Shown: positions 59,951 to 64,000 of the stretch, one piece after another
How positions within the stretch are numbered: the stretch's first letter is position 1
Layout of the letters: each line of letters starts with the position of its first letter
Assembly (NCBI GenBank): GCA_025057575.1
Contig: JANXBO010000008.1
Span: forward strand, 1 to 64,000
Reading direction: 5' to 3'
Length of the DNA stretch: 64,000 bases
From: Candidatus Caldisaccharidevorator malaysiensis
GTDB taxonomy: Bacteria > Armatimonadota > Fervidibacteria > Fervidibacterales > Fervidibacteraceae
Notes under the pieces: generated by a model
The model's database searches: none
What the model was told of the DNA's origin: nothing
What the model saw: the letters and a program-made list of their open reading frames with translations, nothing else
Position numbers and translations under genes: made by a program

Positions 59951-60784
59951 CTAAGCCTCCGCCAGGACTTTTTTAAGGTATTGAATACTTCTCTCGGCTT
60001 GATCTTCGGTGCCGCATTCTACCGAAAGAACGCCGTTAAAGCCTGCTTTGCGGAGGACCCGAACCACAGCAGGCCAGTCAATGAGCCCCTCCCCGCAGGC
60101 GCAACCGACGGGCGTGCCGGTCACCTTTCCCCTTTCGGCTTCTGCGTGCTCGTAAGCAATGTCCTTAGCGTGGACGTGGACGACCCGGTCGGCAACGGCT
60201 TCTAAATATTCCACAGGGTCGTTGCCCGCCAGAAAGGCATTGCCGGTGTCGTAATTGACCTTGACGACCGAGGAGGGGACCAAATCCAGAAGTTTGAGAA
60301 AGGTCTCCTTTCGGACAGTGTAGATCTGGTGGGGCTCCAGACCGATCAAAATCCCGTGGCGTTCGGCAACGGGCACCACTCGCTTTAGGGTATATCTCAT
60401 CACTTCAAAGGCTTCTTCATCGCTCTCAATCCAGGGCTGCTTGGGACCTTCGTCCGTATTAACGACCGGGGCGCCAATGTCAGCCGCCCAGCGGATCGCC
60501 TGCGTCAGGTAGGGCACCGCCACTTCTGGCTTCATCAATGGAGAATGAGCCGAAAGACCAGAGACCTTCAATCCTAAACGGTCCAGGAGGTCTTTGTAAT
60601 AAAGAGGGTCCTCCTCCATACTCAGCATATGGTAGTAACCAGCCTCCGCCAGAAGGTCCCGACCCGTCGCCACGCAGGGCTCCACATACTCGTAACCCAA
60701 TTCCGCCGCCTTTTGGGCGCCGTAGTCAAAGGGCTTGTCGGCGTGCCGGACAAACTCTAAATTGATCCCAATTCCGATACCCAT
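59951..60784 (-). CDS. Sugar phosphate isomerase/epimerase (TIM barrel)
   Basis: MGIGIGINLEFVRHADKPFDYGAQKAAELGYEYVEPCV...ILIGLEPHQIYTVRKETFLKLLDLV...VNYDTGNAFLAGNDPVEYLEAVADRVVHVHAKDI...LIDWPAVVRVLRKAGFNGVLSVECG. Confidence 0.9.
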   Translation of the reverse strand: MGIGIGINLEFVRHADKPFDYGAQKAAELGYEYVEPCVATGRDLLAEAGYYHMLSMEEDPLYYKDLLDRLGLKVSGLSAHSPLMKPEVAVPYLTQAIRWAADIGAPVVNTDEGPKQPWIESDEEAFEVMRYTLKRVVPVAERHGILIGLEPHQIYTVRKETFLKLLDLVPSSVVKVNYDTGNAFLAGNDPVEYLEAVADRVVHVHAKDIAYEHAEAERGKVTGTPVGCACGEGLIDWPAVVRVLRKAGFNGVLSVECGTEDQAERSIQYLKKVLAEA

Positions 60785-60834
60785 CGGTAGCACCTCCTCC
60801 TAACTAATGTTGGCACTGGTCTACGGAAAAACAA

Positions 60835-60863
60835 TTGACGAATCTCCTAAGAGTCGCTATAAT
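60835..60863 (+). promoter_or_regulatory. Near-consensus sigma70/sigmaA promoter upstream of the selenoprotein gene
   Basis: TTGACG at 60835-60840, 17-nt spacer, TATAAT at 60858-60863. Confidence 0.75.
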
Positions 60864-60880
60864 TAAGGGGAAAATTGATA

Positions 60881-60887
60881 AAGGAGG
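60881..60887 (+). promoter_or_regulatory. Shine-Dalgarno for the selenoprotein gene
   Basis: AAGGAGG, 8 nt upstream of the TTG start at 60896. Confidence 0.8.
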
Positions 60888-60895
60888 TCTATCAG

Positions 60896-61117
60896 TTGGC
60901 GAACGAAAAAGTTGTCGTGATCTACGGGAAGGATGGCTGACCGTATACCACGGCAGCCCGTGAGGACTATGCCAAGCAGGGGTATCAAGTGGATTATCGG
61001 GATGCAAAGAACAACAAGTCTTACCTGGAAGAGATGCTCAAATATAGCGGAGGGAAGCGCCAGGTTCCGGTCATCGTTCTGGGCGACAAGGTGACCATCG
61101 GGCACGGTGGCACCTGA
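60896..61117 (+). CDS. UGA/Sec-containing glutaredoxin-like selenoprotein (UXX-star-like family)
   Basis: Reading TGA 60938-60940 as Sec: (M)ANEKVVVIYGKDGUPYTTAAREDYAKQGYQVDYRDAKNNKSYLEEMLKYSGGKRQVPVIVLGDKVTIGHGGT*. Grx-like fold with U at the redox position; no six-frame ORF covers it because of the UGA; selB lies in the same window. Confidence 0.88.
60935..60962 (+). promoter_or_regulatory. Candidate RNA hairpin(s) at the Sec UGA (possible bSECIS component)
   Basis: GGCTG(A)CCGT-ATACC-ACGGCAGCC (60935-60958) can form a 9-bp stem with one bulge overlapping the UGA. The alternative CACGG-CAGC-CCGTG (60949-60962) lies downstream of it. Confidence 0.45.
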
Positions 61118-61125
61118 GGGGTCTA

Positions 61126-61154
61126 AAGTTCGGCCGGTCGGCCGACAAGAACTT
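61126..61154 (+). terminator. Hairpin shortly downstream of the selenoprotein stop (possible terminator, no U-tract)
   Basis: AAGTT CGGCC GGTC GGCCG ... AACTT: inner stem TCGGCC/GGCCGA (61130-61145) and outer AAGTT/AACTT. Weak as an intrinsic terminator. Confidence 0.3.
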
Positions 61155-61179
61155 CCCTGGCTCCAAAGTCAGAGAGACA

Positions 61180-61199
61180 CTGTTGGCGTGCCCCAACAG
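61180..61199. other. Perfect 7-bp inverted repeat
   Basis: CTGTTGG-CGTGCC-CCAACAG, located between the convergent selenoprotein and EVE/nuclease genes. Confidence 0.5.
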
Positions 61200-61386
61200 G
61201 ATTATTCGGCGTCCGACATAGGAATAGAGATCAGAATTTTTTGTGACCCAAGGCATCGCGTTCCCGCCACCGTTGAGGTAGAGAAGGAAATCTGTGTAAC
61301 TGAAGCACGGCGGTGCGGCTCGTCCCTCATTTTTGGTTCTCCTATGCGGCTTAAGACTCAAAACCAAAAATAGAGAGATGCAATCA

Positions 61387-62418
61387 TCACTTCTGAACTT
61401 CCTTCAGCAAGACGCTTTGGTTTCGCACGTCGTACTTTATCAGTTTGATGCCACGCGAATTGAATTCTGCATGCTTCGCCTTTACGATCGCATCTTTCTG
61501 GAAACTGTGTGCTACGATGACCGGAACCACCATATCCACTTCTCCACATGCCAGTCTTCCGGCAACCCACTTTGAATACTCAATGATCTGACCGATATCG
61601 TCCGGAGACGCCTCGTCCCTCTTCAACTCTACTACAGTGAACCGGTATCGGAGAGGATATCTGGTATATGTCTGATTGGCATGGTAACAAAGAAGGTCAA
61701 TATGCCGCCCTGAAACGTGATGGGGAACATTGTTGGCAAACCATTCAATATCTCCTGATGGTCCGAATAGGTCGCGCATATCCTTATTGTGTGGGTCATC
61801 TATGTTTTGTACAAACCATCCTCTGAGAATGTCCTCCAAAGCAACTTTGCCGTCTATAGGCAACGGCAATTTTATCGGAGTGCTTTGTTTCGGTTGGTAA
61901 ATAGAGCGTTGCACCCGCAGGTTAATGGCGTTTCCATTAACTTTAACCAAGAGTTCGCAGAGTGTCTGTGCTGCTTCAGGGTTTAATGGACTTGAACCCC
62001 TTGGTCCCTGGATCTTGCGATAAAACCACGACCAGCATCGTGTTTCGTATTCGGGAGTAGAGAAGAGATAGGCTTCTGGAACGGGATCAGGGAAATAGTG
62101 GACGCACTCAATCAAAACCCGTAGGGGCCACTGACTTGAGACGGACCCAACAGGAGTTGCATCAAAGAACGGTTCGCTGGCAATTCGGTAAACTCCGTGA
62201 AAGCCCCTTCCTCGCTCGTAAAGAAACACAAGATCTCCAATTCGGGTCGCCAGCAGGTCTGCAACCATCGCAAAGTATGGCAACTTACCATTCGCCAGAT
62301 TCTGCTGCACGAGAGAATGATAGTTATCGGGAATTTTCGGCGCACCGACACCCCAAAAGCCGTAATCTCTTACCGTTGGAAAAGTTTTGGTGTCAGTGAT
62401 GAACACATGGGCTCCCAT
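61387..62418 (-). CDS. Putative EVE/PUA-like domain fused to C-terminal PD-(D/E)XK nuclease (DUF91/NucS-like)
   Basis: N-term: MGAHVFITDTKTFPTVRDYGFWGVGAPK...LLATRIGDLVFLYERGRGFHGVYRIASEPFFD. C-term: VSGRHIDLLCYHANQTYTRYPLRYRFTVVELKRDEASPDDIGQIIEYSKWVAG, a D...ExK...QxxxY pattern. Confidence 0.7.
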   Translation of the reverse strand: MGAHVFITDTKTFPTVRDYGFWGVGAPKIPDNYHSLVQQNLANGKLPYFAMVADLLATRIGDLVFLYERGRGFHGVYRIASEPFFDATPVGSVSSQWPLRVLIECVHYFPDPVPEAYLFSTPEYETRCWSWFYRKIQGPRGSSPLNPEAAQTLCELLVKVNGNAINLRVQRSIYQPKQSTPIKLPLPIDGKVALEDILRGWFVQNIDDPHNKDMRDLFGPSGDIEWFANNVPHHVSGRHIDLLCYHANQTYTRYPLRYRFTVVELKRDEASPDDIGQIIEYSKWVAGRLACGEVDMVVPVIVAHSFQKDAIVKAKHAEFNSRGIKLIKYDVRNQSVLLKEVQK

Positions 62419-64000
62419 CAGTCTGCGTCCGGTTTTTCCTTCTCACTCGTAATGGCACAACAGGTGTCAATAAATTCTCCTATCCTCCGAAGTCGATCAA
62501 TTCGGAGATCGGGTGGTCCGGAGCGGCTGAGACCGTGGCTCGTTTCGGCAGGATAGCGGACAAAAATGACTTGTTTTTTCAGTCGGCGCAAGGCAGCGAA
62601 CAGTTCTTCCGCTTGCCCAATTGGGCACCTCAAATCGCCTTCGCTGTGAATGATCAGCACCGGCGTTTGAACATTGCCGACATACCGAAGGGGTGATTGC
62701 ACCCAAAGTTTGTCCGGTCGGTCCCAGGCGTTGCCTTCCCAGTAACCGTCGGGATGGAGGGGAAAGTCGCTGGTTCCCGCCATACTGTGTAGGTTGACCA
62801 CGCTTCGGTCCGTGACGGCACAACAGAATCGGTTAGTGTGACCGATGATCCAGTTGGTCATATAACCACCGTAACTCCCTCCTGCAACTGCCATTCGCTG
62901 GGGATCGACATAGGGGAGTGATTGGGCGAAATCGGCAGCCGCCATTACGTCCTTGAAGTCCATTTCCCCCCAATTGCCTCGGATGGCAGCAGCAAAGGAT
63001 TCAGCGAAGCCCAGGCTGCCTCTCGGGTTGGTGTAAAAGACGATATAACCATTGGCGGCATGCCATTGAAACTCGTGAAAGAAGGTCCAGCCGTATTGAG
63101 CGTGAGGTCCTCCGTGGATGTAAAGGAGCAATGGATAGCGCTGATTCTGGTCAAAGTCTGGTGGTTTCAACAGCCAACCCTGAATTTTTGTCCCGTCAAA
63201 ACTGTCAAACCAGACCTCTTCGGGCTCTGACAGAAGGCGTTGCTGAAGCCAACGACCGTTAAGGTGTGTTAATGGGCGAAGCGTTATGGTGCTCACAGCG
63301 CTATCAGTCGTTAACTCTCCGGTAAACAGTTCTCCAGGGGCGGTGGGTGTGCTCTGCGCCACTACCAGAACGTTAGCGGAACGGTCAAGACTGAACCCAT
63401 AAATATCGTGGGGTCCTTCGGTAACAGGTCGCCAGTTGCCGTCGGTATCAGCGCAATACACCTGGCAGGAACCCGCATCGCTAACGGTGAAGAAGATAAG
63501 ACGGGAGTCGGATGACCAGATCGGCTTGCCACCCCCTGTAAATGCCTCTCGGCAGTCGCTCAAGGTGTCATTTCCTATATCCCGGTCCAGTTCAGCGGTC
63601 AGGCAGCGGACTTCTTCGGTGTGCGGGTTGACGATCCAGACCTTATCGTTGCGGGGCACCCAGGGATCGTCCCGGCTCTCGTGTCCGATGAAGGCGATCC
63701 AACGCCCGTTAGGGGAGAAGGCGGGCAGCCCCTTGTAACCTGTGGGCGTAGGAACCTTTTTTATCTCTCCGCCCTCCACGGGAACCAGCCACAAGTCCAC
63801 TTCATAAGGACGCTCTTCAGGATCTTCGGACCTGTTGGACACGAAAACGAGAAAGCGTCCGTCAGGGGAGAAGTCGGGGTTACTGTCGTCGTAATCACCA
63901 TTGGTGATGGGGCGAGCGGCTCCGGTGGCGACATCGCAAATCCAAATATGCTGCCTTTGATCTAAAAAGCCCACTCCGTCCAACCGGTAGTGCAGTCGGG
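62418..64000 (-). CDS. S9 family peptidase (prolyl oligopeptidase/acylaminoacyl peptidase-like), N-terminus beyond the right window edge
   Basis: TolB/WD-like N-terminal repeats. C-terminus: LLLYIHGGPHAQYGWTFFHEFQWHAANGYIVFYTNPRGSLGFAESFA...VAGGSYGGYMTNWIIGHTNRF...HSEGDLRCPIGQAEELFAALRRLKKQVIFVRYPAETSHGLSRSG. The frame stays open to the edge (RLHYRLDGVGFLD). Confidence 0.93.
   Translation of the reverse strand, partial: RLHYRLDGVGFLDQRQHIWICDVATGAARPITNGDYDDSNPDFSPDGRFLVFVSNRSEDPEERPYEVDLWLVPVEGGEIKKVPTPTGYKGLPAFSPNGRWIAFIGHESRDDPWVPRNDKVWIVNPHTEEVRCLTAELDRDIGNDTLSDCREAFTGGGKPIWSSDSRLIFFTVSDAGSCQVYCADTDGNWRPVTEGPHDIYGFSLDRSANVLVVAQSTPTAPGELFTGELTTDSAVSTITLRPLTHLNGRWLQQRLLSEPEEVWFDSFDGTKIQGWLLKPPDFDQNQRYPLLLYIHGGPHAQYGWTFFHEFQWHAANGYIVFYTNPRGSLGFAESFAAAIRGNWGEMDFKDVMAAADFAQSLPYVDPQRMAVAGGSYGGYMTNWIIGHTNRFCCAVTDRSVVNLHSMAGTSDFPLHPDGYWEGNAWDRPDKLWVQSPLRYVGNVQTPVLIIHSEGDLRCPIGQAEELFAALRRLKKQVIFVRYPAETSHGLSRSGPPDLRIDRLRRIGEFIDTCCAITSEKEKPDAD

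Noticed and set aside
60804-61105. Minus-strand ORFs across the selenoprotein locus
   Set aside because: The plus-strand Sec reading has a promoter, RBS and coherent Grx-like protein; the minus ORFs do not.
1-64000. CRISPR arrays, IS elements, prophage
   Set aside because: No regularly spaced direct repeats, transposase ORFs or phage structural genes recognised; the accessory signals are isolated single genes or gene remnants.

Overview
64-kb bacterial chromosomal window of about 53% GC by eye, densely coding on both strands. It is mostly housekeeping and metabolic genes (SelB, GuaB3/GuaA/Hpt, Rho, AhcY, SecG/TatC, RecN, CoaD, RsmD, NuoH/NuoI, TldD/PmbA) with sugar-metabolism genes (rhamnulokinase, UxaA-type dehydratase, TIM-barrel sugar isomerases, GH20). 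The gene mix suggests an uncultivated, Armatimonadota-like lineage; that taxonomy is inference. No rRNA, tRNA, CRISPR array or intact transposon was recognised. Main points: (1) a 73-codon UGA-containing selenoprotein gene at 60896-61117 (Grx-like, GKDGUPYT...IGHGGT, UXX-star type) that is absent from the ORF track, with a near-consensus promoter and an RBS, in the same window as selB; (2) an apparent EVE/PUA-like plus PD-(D/E)XK nuclease protein whose start codon overlaps the stop of an S9 peptidase gene; (3) a PD-(D/E)XK-like protein with a UPF0175-antitoxin-like C-terminus, followed by a frameshifted DUF3368 PIN-domain toxin; (4) a decayed AAA/SF1-helicase-like gene; (5) a WecA-like membrane domain lacking its catalytic aspartates, fused to a WecG/TagA glycosyltransferase. 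All family calls come from reading the translations; no database search was run.
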